Source of the DNA: Gymnopilus junonius
Taxonomy: Eukaryota > Basidiomycota > Agaricomycetes > Agaricales > Galerinaceae
DNA: 25,613 bases
Reading direction: 5' to 3'
Assembly: GCA_015501075.1 (NCBI GenBank)
Contig: JADNYJ010000450.1
Location: forward strand, 1 to 25,613
Shown: piece by piece, positions 11,601-22,470 of the stretch
Layout of the letters: each line of letters starts with the position of its first letter
Numbering within the stretch: the stretch's first letter is position 1
The notes under the pieces: model-generated
What the model saw: only the letters and a program-made list of their open reading frames with translations
Database searches by the model: none
What the model was told of the DNA's origin: nothing
Made by a program: the position numbers and the translations under genes

Positions 11601-13171
11601 CATTGGCGGGTGCTAAGGAGTGGTTCAGAGCAAGTAGATTAGGGGCCGACAGATTCCATCAGTGAATACATTCCTCAATGAGGAATATAATGTAGACGGG
11701 ATGAACAAAGGTCTATGGGAAGTAGAATCAGTTCTTATTAAACTGGGTACGAGATTGTAAGTACATCTCCATGGTTAGTGCAATGGACTTCACTGACAAT
11801 AGGATTCAGGATAATGCGTCCAAACACCCCCCATGCTGTAGTAATGCTGGAGCACTCGGTGATGTTAGGATCTCATTACTTTGCAATGTCCACAATGCAG
11901 GACACATGGGCTGGCCTTCTCCACACATTTGTATTGGAGAAACTAATCACAAACACTGCCCACAATGCATTCCTCCATGTCATCCATCAGATGATAATAT
12001 TTGTTCACAATGGGTTGACTAAAGACACGATAGAGGAAGAAGGTAAGTATACTTGGGTACTATAATATATAAAAAACTGATAATCTAATTTGAACAAGAC
12101 AAAGCATGAGCTCATCTCCCTCACCTCCAGGACATGCAATCGGTGACAGATCTTCTGACTCTCTGTAATCTTGGGATACTGCAACATGTATTCGACTTCG
12201 ACACCTACACGCATGCCACCAACTCACCCACCGATGTAATGACGCCCAAACAGAAGGATGAATTGTGGAAGTAGACTTCAATGCAGTGCCCCCGCTGCAT
12301 CGTAGAGCAGCGATGCATGCACGAGCACTGGTGCTAGACATCATTGGCTGGTTCAACGCCACATACGAATTGCGAGGAAAAGTCAACGGCGAGAATATAA
12401 CAGTAAGGCCGATCTCGATTGCAGCACAATTTCTCGGAGTGCAATGCTCAGGTCTGCTGTACTACAAGAATGTCGCACTCGAAAAAGGCCATGAAGGAGT
12501 AGCCAATTGCACGTTGGAAATGCTTAGGCATCAGATAGTGGGCACATTTCCCTTAGCAGATGACCCAATGAGGGCCGACTGAAAAGCAATCTGGATGCAC
12601 CTCAGACTAGCCTTGCATTTGGGGACTTTTTGGGGGTATCCGGCACTGACTTTGATGTCAACACACTGACTCCAAGACAGCCCATCAACCAGCAACAAGA
12701 GATCGTATGTAACAATTGCCTTATATGAAGCAATGATATACTGACGTTTACAACAAAAGCCTTCGACCTGGACTAAAAGGAATGACTGCCCTTGACGTGC
12801 TATATTACAATGCTGCCGATGAAGAGGATGATTTTTCGGAAGAGATACAGACCCTGTTAAAGGCAGGCGAGCGCATACCGCTGTCGTCAGAATGTATGTA
12901 ATGCCATAGCATATATTTTTGCATCATCTAATACAGCATTTACAAGATGGTACTATGGAAGTGACAGAGGTGGCTGGAGAAGACGACAACAATGAGGGTG
13001 AAACTTCAGAAATTGCTGAAGGGGGTGAAGACGCGACACAGAAATGAAGGAGGCAGCGAGTAACAGAAGAAATGCCATCGCGCATCCTCTGAGGATGATG
13101 AAGAACATCCCACCCCAAGACGTCCAGGTGTAAATGAAACTAGATCTTTCATACATGTCAATCAGATGTAG
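8691..13171 (+). CDS. JmjC-like 2-oxoglutarate/Fe(II) dioxygenase gene, multi-exon, frame-broken
   Basis: The C-terminal half looks like the JmjC-type dioxygenases expanded in Agaricomycetes, which use Fe(II) and 2-oxoglutarate to hydroxylate or demethylate substrates, often chromatin. The HxD pair is in YYGWHIDAGGAGT (codons 11564-11572), and the distal histidine in IMRPNTPHAVV (codon 11832-11834), followed by LGSHYFAMSTMQDTWAGLLH, as in the family. Introns that keep the frame: 8856-8905, 9218-9274, 9745-9794, 10079-10128, 10737-10797, 10872-10919, 11188-11237, 11262-11313, 11757-11809 and 12043-12110 (48-68 bp). The start ATG at 8691 follows an A-rich leader. The N-terminal part (8691-10078) is unrecognised. 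The region 10129-10600 encodes an acidic Gly/Asp/Glu stretch followed by a basic Lys/Pro stretch, probably disordered. Frame breaks: exon 3 (9275-9744 is 470 bp where a multiple of three is needed), and near 11440, 11640, 12270 and 12590. The C-terminal tail is acidic. It is a probable pseudogene unless these are assembly indels. Confidence 0.72.
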
Positions 13172-13207
13172 CGCCCCTCGATTTTTCCATACTCAGTTGT
13201 AGCGCCC
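13167..13207. repeat. Direct repeat of TGTAGCGCCC
   Basis: The 10-mer TGTAGCGCCC occurs at 13167-13176 and 13198-13207, 31 bp apart, overlapping the stop codon of the JmjC-like gene and leading into the stem-loop array. It may be the worn start of the array or a chance repeat. Confidence 0.4.
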
Positions 13208-13247
13208 GTTCGCATTTAATACATGAATCGCATTAATTTACATGTTA

Positions 13248-13463
13248 TTATATAATCGGCAGAGGGATGCCGCTTATATAAGTTTAAATCACCCTCAGTC
13301 ATAATGCGTGACCATCTGATAACAAATCACCAAATACATTATATAATCGGCGGAGGGACGCTGCTTATATAAGTTTAAATCACGCCTCAGTCATAATGCG
13401 TGACCATCTGATAACAATTCACCAAATACATTATATAATCAGGGAGGGATGTCGCTTACAAAT
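13248..13463. repeat. 91-92 bp tandem repeat carrying three stem-loop copies
   Basis: Two full units (13248-13338 and 13339-13430) and a partial third (13431-13463) each begin with the 34 bp stem-loop also found at 5785. The spacer of each unit contains AGTCATAATGCGTGACCATC followed by TGATAACAA and ACCAAATACA. The first stem has GGCA pairing with TGCC where the 5785 copy has GGCG with CGCC, a compensatory pair of changes. The second has GGCG against CGCT (one G-T pair). The third is degraded (AGG, TGTC, TTACAAAT). The array lies between the 3' ends of two convergent genes. Confidence 0.9.
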
Positions 13464-13464
13464 C

Positions 13465-15313
13465 CTAACTACAGGCAAAATTAGAGGTTATCGTTGGCAG
13501 GAGCAATGACCGCATCAGCAACAGATGCATGGGGCGGTTTCTACCATCCAATACCATTATCCATCTTGCATAAGTAAAAATTTTCCAATTGAGCTGGACT
13601 TTCTGCACATAGACGAGGTGGCCAACAATGACAAATGAATCGTTGGGAACTTCTCCGTCATACATCTTGTATTGGGTGGCGAGATTGTCGAATGTTTCCT
13701 TGTTAAACTGGATAGCATGGTCACCATGACAGTCATAGACAGGCACTAGAAAATGTAAATCAGCCAAGTCGATAAACAACTAAATATACCCGCACCCTGG
13801 TCATTCCAATCCAAAGGAGGAATGTGACCACTCACCGGCATAGGCTTAAATTTCTGCTGATTTTAGCTTTATCTTTACGAGAAGCGTGCTTACTCGGACT
13901 GGTCTTCTCGTTGAGGTAAGAAGGAAACTCTTCTTCTTCATTAGACTTGAGCACTCCACCTTCGGGACCTGTCTTTGTCATAAATGACATGGCATCCTTA
14001 TAGGTATGGACTAGAACTTCCTCCTCATGAACAAGCATACCCAGCGCAGAAGCAAAACGTCCAAATTCCTCAGCAAACATGCGCGCTTGGATCTCGCCAC
14101 TGCAAATTTGGCACCTTTGGTGAGTTTATTGAGATAAGAATTGGCCACCATCACAGGTGTGATGCAGATCGCAGAATCCCGTGGACCAACACAGACTTCA
14201 TAACGCTGGGAATTCCATGTTGGATTGGGACAAGATCCATGGGATTGCAAGAGCAATGTTGACATAGCGGCCTGACCTTACGAATGTCAATGCATTCAGA
14301 GCACGACTGAAATGCCAGTATGACGAAATATGAGACAAAATAGAATGATCAAAGTAATGGGAAGACTGACTTGACATCGAAATTATTAACAACTCCAGAG
14401 TGATAGACACCATCAATGGTGGGTAGACCGTAAGGTTGAACATCCTTCAAAGAGACTAATATTTTGAGCGACTAAAATAAAAAGACAACATCAACAATGC
14501 AAAATGATCCAAAGTCAAAGATTTATACCTCAAATTTGGCAAATTATCGTACAGTCCATTCTGTTTCATAACTTCACTTTTGTCTTCGGAATTTGCGAAG
14601 GCGCACACTGATGGAGTTCCCTGACAAAAGACAATTGAATAGCAGAACATTAAATCAGAACAGAACGACTCACTTCACAAGAAGACAATCCTTTTGTACG
14701 CCACCTTCACTGGTTGACAGAACTTGGCTCGCCATCGACCTTCTTTCCCAAAGACGACAAATCAAATGACGCACTCCCTTTGGGTACATTTGCTGCTGCA
14801 GACATCTTCTTCTGCGAAGCCGCAGTACTCTTTTTTTCACAGGAGTGACGTCTGTTTTCTGTTTTGAAGACGTCTTCGAAATCTTCTGCTTGGAGGTATT
14901 GACATTTGGCATTGCCTCTCCATCACCCATGCCATGAAGATCCACCTCCTTTTCATTATCCCCGACATCAGGCCTGATTATTAAATTGCAGTATGAAAAG
15001 AATGAGTGATAGATGGTATATACGAACACGTACTCCTTTGGCTGATCGCCTTCGCTAACATTCAATGCGTTACTTGCTGAATCATCATCCATTTCCTTCT
15101 CCAGTGTATCTAGCAAATGAATAGCCTTAGACTTATCCGGAGAAGTCTTCAAGGAAGCTACATTAAATATGCACTTCCTGAGGATTGAAATGGCACAATT
15201 TACTATGAGTGCACAGGAGCAATAAAAAATGCATTACTTACGAAGCAACTGGGCGCCCACTGACAGTATCATCATGCTTATTTTTAGGGGCATTAACACG
15301 AGCTTTCTTTGTC
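13465..15313 (-). CDS. Uncharacterised fungal protein with VPVYD segment, frame-broken
   Basis: I recognise the type, uncharacterised proteins frequent in Agaricomycete genomes near transposons, but no function is known to me. Minus-strand exons join through introns at 15178-15241, 14974-15033, 14621-14673, 14472-14528 and 13746-13789 (44-64 bp, all GT-AG). The N-terminal part is Lys/Ser/Asp-rich and probably disordered, with KTSPDKSKAIHLLDTLEKEM (15090-15150). The middle contains VSLKDVQPYGLPTIDGVYHS (about 14400-14460), and the region 13840-14080 contains MFAEEFGRFASALGMLVHEE. The C-terminal part has VPVYDCHGDHAIQFN and GEVPNDSFVIVGHLVY (13600-13745), which is the family's typical ending. 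Frame breaks lie at an A7 run (near 14830) and near 14090. The 5' end is uncertain, and at least one more upstream exon is likely between 15313 and 15440. It converges on the JmjC-like gene across the stem-loop array. Confidence 0.6.
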
Positions 15314-15445
15314 CTGACAAGTGATATTGTAAGTTCTAGTCAGCGATAACATGCATCAAGCTTGAAGACAGCCTAATGTCAACTTTGTGAGTACTTTTTG
15401 AAATAGGCCCCCATACCAAACCTGATCTTGAATATTGAAGACCAT

Positions 15446-16832
15446 ATGCCTCAACAAACCCCACCTCTAGACCATTCTCGAGGCAGGGCCTTCATCAGTG
15501 ATGGTGATATCTATTACTCGCCCAACTGTTCACGCTCCGTTGCTGTCCCAAACTGGAATCCCTCATATCCATTTGCTGTTGGAGCCGTGTCTCTCAGGTG
15601 GCATCATCAACTCCTGAATGGTGGACCGATGCATTTGGATTCCTGAGCTTTACCCCCAGTGTCCCCTCATTCGAAGGATATGTTTGGCCATCTCTGTGAC
15701 TACCTTAACAATATCGACGAAGTTGACGCACCTTGGGGCATGGGGTACCAGCTCCAACAATCAAAGTCCTCAGTGTGTGCTATCTGGAAGATGTCTTAAT
15801 TGTTATCCTCCACATCTTGAGGGAAAAATTCTTTCTTCGGCTCAAACCATATTTCCTCCCCCCTCCCCCCTCTCTCCAGTTTCGACCAAGTGTTTCTTAG
15901 TGCTCATGGTGCACGCTATCGAATTGGCTGTGCACACGATTGGTTCATTGTGTGGGTCAGCCTACATCATCGTTCTATATTGCCTGCATTGAAGGAAACC
16001 GATCCCCTACAGGTCCCAGACTGGTTCAATTTCCTTGCTTCTGAAAAGGAGGTAGATCAGTTGTGGCTCAGTGGACTTTACGATGTCATAATGAGCACGT
16101 TTTGGAGACAGACCCGTCGCACTGGGTCCTTCGTCGATCTCACCAACAAAGGTGGCAAAGGTGCTGACCTAGTGAAATGGCTATGTGTTTGGAACATACC
16201 TGTGGTACCACTGGTCAGAAGTCAAGCAAGGCCAGACTTGGCGCCGTGCTTTCGCATATATCCAACCCCCTCCAGAGCATCTTCAGAATGTGACGACCTT
16301 AATTTACAGGTCCCCATCTCCACCATCAACGCCCCCTACCACCTTAGAGCAGCAACCACTGTCTTCACCCAACCTTCCTCACCACTCTGAGTCCAGTATT
16401 CTTCCAGAATTGGAGTTTGAGAAGGCCCAGGAAGCATATATTGCCTCCAAGCCATGGAACCCTTTTTCACTGCTCAAAAATCATTAATGATCAATGCTTG
16501 CAAATGAGATGCTGCAGGATAGGGAAGCATGTCTGAGTCGAGAAAGGAAAAACCCTACCATTTCTGCAGAAGTTTTTGTTTGGGATTGGAGCATCGAAGA
16601 GGACATGTGCCTTGTATGCACTAGAGTGCACAAAAAGGAATGCGAAGACAATCTTGCTTTTTATAGGGGGTCCCAAGCCCTATGACTCTTTCCAGAATGA
16701 ATGGACCTCTGTGAATACTTTGTGACTCCTGGAGACCCAGATTGCATCAGTGACGATGATGATGATGGCGACGGCAACTTTGGCCCTGACTTCGGAAACT
16801 ATTTGTCTACCTCCCATTCTTGTGATGACTGA
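15446..16832 (+). pseudogene. Uncharacterised Agaricomycete-type protein, broken
   Basis: The reading begins at ATG 15446 (MPQQTPPLDHSRGRAFISDG) and passes through TPEWWTDAFGFLSFTPSVPS (about 15610-15670), CDYLNNIDEVDAPWGMGYQL (about 15695-15755), LSAHGARYRIGCAHDWFIVW (about 15893-15955), RRTGSFVDLTNKGGKGADLV (about 16115-16175) and IPVWYHW-like sequence near 16195. It then reaches ERKNPTISAEVFVWDW (about 16540-16590) and an acidic end with five Asp, stop at 16830-16832. I remember related hypothetical proteins with the same order, including the NPPTxSAxVFEW motif followed by a YDxFxNEWD segment, but no known activity. Frame breaks near 15690, 15800-15890, 16195, 16495, 16680 and 16715 make it a pseudogene as read. 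It is the last recognisable gene before the CpG-poor block and still contains CpG up to about 16838. Confidence 0.65.
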
Positions 16833-18219
16833 CTCTCCCGATTCTCAGCAGAAAAAAGCTGAGGAATTTTTAGACTTGATGGGATTGATGTTGTTTTTTT
16901 GAGTTGTAAGAGTTTTAAATGCTCTTTCAAGTAGTTAAAGGCTGGGGCCCACAAATCTTTAGCAATTATGTAATATATGTATATAGCATTCAATAAACCC
17001 TTAAGCTTCCTTTGCAGGAAGATAGAGATTGGAGGTCAAGAATGATTAGATTCCATCCTTTTCAGACATCTGCTTATATACTATATTCTCAATCTATTTA
17101 CTCTGTATGGTAATTATTTAGTCTCTGCTCCAATTTGGCTCATCAGATTGCTGGGTCATGCCCTAATACTTCATGCCTATAAGATAGAGTATTGACATAT
17201 ATAATACAGAAGGATACTGAACATAATGGGAATTTTTAATCAGATTGGAATAGAAGTCAGAGCATACAGAGTCAAAACATCTTATCCTTTCCTCCTCCAA
17301 GGCAGCAAGGGCCAGACCAAGGATATTTGAAATTCTAGCATTATTGCAAACAATAATCAAAAATTTTCAAGTGCAGAAGCATTGACTGCCTCCTCCACTA
17401 TGGAAATCCCTCCCCAGATATCTCAAGTCCTTCTTCCAGCAGACACACTCAATGTCGAGGCCCTATCACAGTTCCCAGTGCCATCAGCAGAGACCACCAC
17501 ATGCAAGAAAAAAGAAAAAATCAAAGAAATTTCAAGCAGTCTATCAGGGGAGATACTGGTGTTACTCCTTAAGGGGCACTCATGAGGGTAAACATACACA
17601 AAAAGAAGGAAATGTATACCCTCCTGGTACTGCCACTAATAAAGATCACTGACATAAATTGGGCATAATTAGGTCCAATCCCTATTTGTCTATGGTAGCT
17701 AAGTATCCATGTAACCCCAAAAAGAGAGCAGAAGGGGGAGCACATTAGTATGCCTTTTTACTTTTGAAGGCAGTTACTGATGATGGACTTTCTGATGCTA
17801 TGGATGTCAATGAGTAGACTACTATGTTGACACAATAAAGTGTCCATGTGACTACATCACATGCCTCACATGACACATGTGATCAGAAGCATCCACACAT
17901 GACTAGATCCAGTGACCATAATGTGAGAATGAGTACTGGATCTGTAAGTAAATAAGATAGCTACAAGTGTGTAAGTAAAAGTATACAAAAAGTAGTATCA
18001 ACTAGATGCTCACCTCAGCTTGCACTCAATGTAGTGACAAAGTCAGAGGGGAGCTTGAAAGCATAGCTGCAGGTATAGATGAGCCATCTGGCTGTAAGGT
18101 AAATAGCATGTGAATACAGAATATGATAAAGAAGTGACCAGAAAGTAAAGAATTTGATAAAGAATATATGATAAGATAAGAAATAACTTAACATGAGTAT
18201 AAAATGGATCATAGATTCC
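16833..18219. other. No gene seen
   Basis: AT-rich sequence with stops in all frames. Two overlapping frames at 17382-17652 (Lys-rich, e.g. CKKKEKIKE) are without recognisable domains and are probably chance. A CA/TG-rich stretch at 17840-17920 looks like strongly deaminated sequence. Confidence 0.6.
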
Positions 18220-18471
18220 AACACATAAGTAGCACAGTCATTTTATATAACTAAATGCATGACTACTTAGTGAGCATGTTACTCATTATATGAGTATATA
18301 TTAGTAATTACATAGTAATTAGCTGAGTACTTGCCTTATGCATTACTCATATGTAGTTAGTCACTGCATGTCCTGTAGGTATATAAGGATGCTCATCACA
18401 GCATTCTAATCTAAGTCAATTGCATTTATAAGTCACCTCATAGGCCTTTACACAAGCCTTACAGCTTAACA
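18220..18471 (+). repeat. LTR-like fragment (possible solo LTR of a Copia-type element)
   Basis: The stretch contains short repeated ATTACTCATA-type motifs, a TATA box (TATATAA at 18380-18386), the segment CATAGGCCTTTACACAAGCC and an end in CAGCTTAACA at 18471. This order resembles promoter and 3' parts of fungal Copia-type LTRs as I remember them. No partner LTR, primer-binding site or target duplication was found, and the left edge is a guess. Confidence 0.3.
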
Positions 18472-19276
18472 CCCAGGTAAGGTATAGTACATAGAGATTA
18501 GTATACCATTGCATACACTATGTACATTGAGTGCTAGTAATTTTGACTTGAAGTCAACCATCCTCATGAAGTAGAGCACAGCCACAGCCACACTATATGG
18601 CTACATAACTTGGATTTGCAGCCCTCAAGCATTATATGCTATGAATTTCCATCTCTTCTTTTCAATATTCATGCAGATTACACATATAGTACTCTAGTGT
18701 ATGGTATAAATTTACTGTCCTACATATAACTACCTTTGATCTATAAACTGAGCTCATTTGGCCAATTTCACTGTGTATCAGAAATGTGATATGCCAATGG
18801 CTTTATAGGGGATTGTGCAACTCCAATGGTATTTATATTTATATTCCAACCTGTAGTAACTGTGGTAAGGCTATTTATTTTTGTAACTGGCTATGGTTAT
18901 GGCACAGGGTTCTTGTGGTTTATTTTCATATGTAGTTCATAGATGATGCTCTGTCTCAGTGTCCTAGGTCTACTAGTTTGATGTTTAGGTTGAGATAAGG
19001 GCTGTAGTTAGTGTATATTTTTTGGTATTTCCTACTTAGAGAATCAAGTCATATACTATATGGCTTTGTAGTAGTCTGACAACTGTATTTTAAGTATTGG
19101 TTAGGTGGCCAAGGCCTTCCCAGAGTATACTGGGGTGGCAGATGTTGCCCAGGTTTCTTTCATGCATTCCACATAGTTGCTAATACTACTAGTCTACTAG
19201 TATAGTGCTCTGGAGGAGGTGTAGCTCAGTCCTTTGTCTGTCTTCCTCACAGAAACATAGAAAAAAAGTGCATACA
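18472..19276. other. No gene seen
   Basis: CpG-free, AT-rich sequence with no open frame above 60 codons and no recognised repeat. It might be the internal part of the element whose LTR-like fragment ends at 18471, but nothing shows this. Confidence 0.5.
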
Positions 19277-19726
19277 TAGGGAGCAGCAGATTAAGGAGCA
19301 CCCTAGAAGAATAAAGACTTGGAGTATGCAGAGTATGCATCAGGGTTTCTTTTTATCTTATCTTATCTTGCTCTTTGGTTCTATTCTATCTTCTCATTCT
19401 TCCAAGGACTTGTAGAAATTTCCCTAACATTCCAGTTTGGGACAGTCTTTAGTAAAACTTTAAAGAGTATTATAGAATTATGTAGAATGTTCCTTTTCCT
19501 TCTTTTCCTTTCTTGAAGGTACTTTTGTATTCCCTTGGAGTTCTTTTAGTAGAACATTCTAGAAGTAAGATCTTTCTCTTTATTGCCAATATCATCTAAT
19601 TTGTCTGAAGAGTATACCACTTCAATTATTATAAATACATTGAAAGTTAAAATATTGAAGCCCTTCCAAAGCTCAAAGAGGGGACATAAGGAAAGATAGA
19701 ACAAGAAGTTGATGACCAATAGTTTA
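19277..19726. repeat. Direct repeat, copy 1 of a 450 bp pair
   Basis: It starts TAGGGAGCAGCAGA and ends GATGACCAATAGTTTA. It matches 24391-24845 in the same orientation with about nine substitutions and four or five short indels by eye (roughly 97-98% identical apart from gaps). It includes TCTTATCTTATCTTGCTC and a CT-rich TTCCTTTTCCTTCTTTTCCT tract. The ends are not TG...CA, so an LTR identity is unproven. Confidence 0.9.
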
Positions 19727-20941
19727 GCAGAAATAAGTCTGCAAGTTTTTTTAACACTATATAAATTATAGTTGGTGTCCTTTTTTTTCTGGGCCACCAA
19801 CTCCTTTCTATTCTGCTCTTCAGCTATATGCATAGATGATTATTCTCTATGTTCTTTATGTTATTATTTGGATCAAAAAATTTCTCTTTAGCTGTGAAAG
19901 CTCTAACTCCCTTGTTTTAGGGTGTTAAATTAAGAAACAGTTTACTGAACCTTTCTAAATTATTACTTTAATTCTGCAGTGAATCTGAATGGAATCAGTT
20001 CCAGATGATGCCTATGCACTAAGTCTACAGCTTGATCTCCAATGATTCAAATATCTCAAACACAAATTCCAGAAATATGATGATCTTCTTTTTCAGTTGT
20101 TTTCACAGATATCAAAGACATGACATCTGCAAGGCAGGAAGAAGCATTTTGATTGCACCCTGACCAAGTCCTCAAAATAACAGGATCTGTCTCCTTCATA
20201 ATTCTCCAGTTGTGGAGTGACTATTTCACCTCTAAGGGCATACCTTTGAAGAGGCTTTTCAACTGGCCTTCAATCCCCAAAATACATGATATACAGAGAC
20301 CCAATAGTCAAGCTGTGAATAATGGCTTACTTAAATTTGAGAATGTTTTTTCCTCAGCTCCTTGAACTTCAATTCATTACAAAATTTAACATAGGACCTC
20401 CAACAGGATATGTCATCCCAACTTTTGCTATTATGATCTCTGTCAACTTACTGCTATTGACTTAGAGAGGTGGAGCAAATCACTGAAGATGATTGAGTGA
20501 CTAGGTATACTGAGGGGGTTGTAAGGTGTATGAAGCCAAACAGTTGGGGGACAGTCCACAATGGGCAGTTTCATCTTTATAGACTTGTCAGTGGCTGTTT
20601 GCATTCTAAGACTATTGCTCTCAATCTGCTGTATCTAAAATAATGTGATAGCAATATTAGAAACAACAGAAATGTACAAGTATGGCAGATACTTCCACTG
20701 CTAAATCTTGATGAACCCTACTGATTTATGCATCCAATTTACTAGTGGTTCAATGAACACTAGTCTCTCTGGCACTCAAGTTGTGTGGTTGGAAGTTCAA
20801 TGAATCACTACTTGACTTGTGCAGCAGAAGAGAATGGTGGTCCTTGAACCACCACTACCTCAAATCAAAAGGAAGCTCTAGTTATATAAATTGCTAGGAG
20901 GTGGCTCATAAATGTCCCAGGAAGAGCATAAGGAAATCACT

Positions 20942-21037
20942 GGGATAGTCCAAGGGATAAGCCAAGGGATATTCCAAAAGATAAGCCAAGAGAGAGTCAA
21001 GAGATATCCCAAGGGATGGACCAAGGGATATCCCTTG
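20942..21037. repeat. 12 bp-period minisatellite ending in a 16 bp palindrome
   Basis: About seven diverged units of a CCAAGGGATAAG-like 12-mer (variants CCAAGGGATATT, CCAAAAGATAAG, CCAAGGGATGGA). The array closes with the perfect palindrome CAAGGGATATCCCTTG at 21022-21037. A period of 12 would keep a reading frame of four-residue repeats, but no open frame surrounds it. Confidence 0.75.
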
Positions 21038-22287
21038 CTCTCAAAAAAAATCACCTATCCTCTCTAACCCTAATCCACAGTGCCCCCTGGCTTCAAGTAC
21101 AGAAATACTACCACCACCCTAAGTTTCTACTGATACCAAATTGCAAATTTAATCATATTTAATAAAATTTTAATGGTCAAAGGAGTGGGGGGGTGGTCTG
21201 AGAGCCCTTGATTTGGTTAGTCAAGGAGAAATCAGACACATTGAATTCTCCTCCAACTTTGCAATTTGACCACCATATGTCAGAGTGTCAAACACTTCTA
21301 CAGGCCTTGTGGCATCTGGCACCAACATTGGCTGACCTGGATGGGTTCTTGGAATGTAAGGTCTATATTGTAGACCATTGTTTTGATTCAGACATTGGAT
21401 TTTTATGCAGTATCTGATAGGGCACTTCAAGGCCAGAAAGTATCACCTGGCCATTAAATAAAGGGACTGCTACCTGCTGTACTTGATGATATACTGGGCT
21501 AGCCAGAAGCAATGGCATGGTAGTGACCAGGAAGTCCATACTCTATGGCTACATGGACAAGACAGCTCCCTCTGAGTGGCTGGCCTGCAAACTTAATATC
21601 AATTTGTTATTGAAATAGGGTATATGTTCCCCCAGCGCCAATAAATTTTGAGCAATGCATTTTTGAATCTAAAGAGTCCCAATCAGCACTGTAGCTAGTT
21701 TTTCAGAAGCAAAGATAGGCAACAATTATGCAAAACCTGTTTCTAGCATAAATTGAGAGATCAAGAATTGAAAATTTGAAAATAGAGATAGAGAAATGGA
21801 GAAACTTATGCAATGAATAAAGGATAGATCATAGTCACCCTTTTCAGAGTGTAAAGTATGGCTACACTTATACATGTATCAAGCATATGCCTAGCCCCTC
21901 ATTGAGCTATTTTTGGTACTCTTTGAAACCAAATATAATATAAATAAATGAATGAATATTTTTAGAATTTCTGTATTTAATTTTATTGCTGGCTTTTCAA
22001 AAGTTTTTTGCATTTTTCTCACTGATGGTGCAAGCTAATGACATCATATGACCAGATTTGAAATCAGTATTGTTATTTGCATCATTTTTATTTATAGCAC
22101 TTTTCTAGACAATGACATTTATCATATCACATTAATATTTCTGACCTTGACATATTATATTAATAATTAAGGCTATTTGATTATTTAAAATCAGTTTTTC
22201 TTTTTTGTAATCTTAAAATAGACTATTAACATAGAGAACTATGTATTATATAACATTAACTGTATTTCAACTGTTATTTATATATAG

Positions 22288-22470
22288 TCCTGTTGAGTCC
22301 TTATTGCCATCCTTAGGCAACTCTAAAATTCCTCAGGACTATACCCCCCCCAGGACTGTTAAATTTGGCTGATGCCTCTACCATATTTGAGTCCTGAAAA
22401 TCCTCAGGAATCCTGGATAATCCTGCAGGAATCTGTAGGGGACAACAAAGACCTCGTAGGTTCCAGAAAT
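22288..22470. repeat. Clustered inverted TCCT/AGGA motifs
   Basis: Several copies of short motifs in both orientations (TCCTCAGGA, CCAGGACTG, GAGTCCTGA, ATCCTGCAGGA) are packed in about 180 bp, with a C8 run near 22345. The sequence could fold into alternative hairpins and may be the worn end of a small DNA transposon. Confidence 0.4.

Noticed and set aside
17382..17652. Lys-rich frames as a short gene
   Set aside because: Low complexity, two overlapping frames of equal quality, no splice or promoter context.
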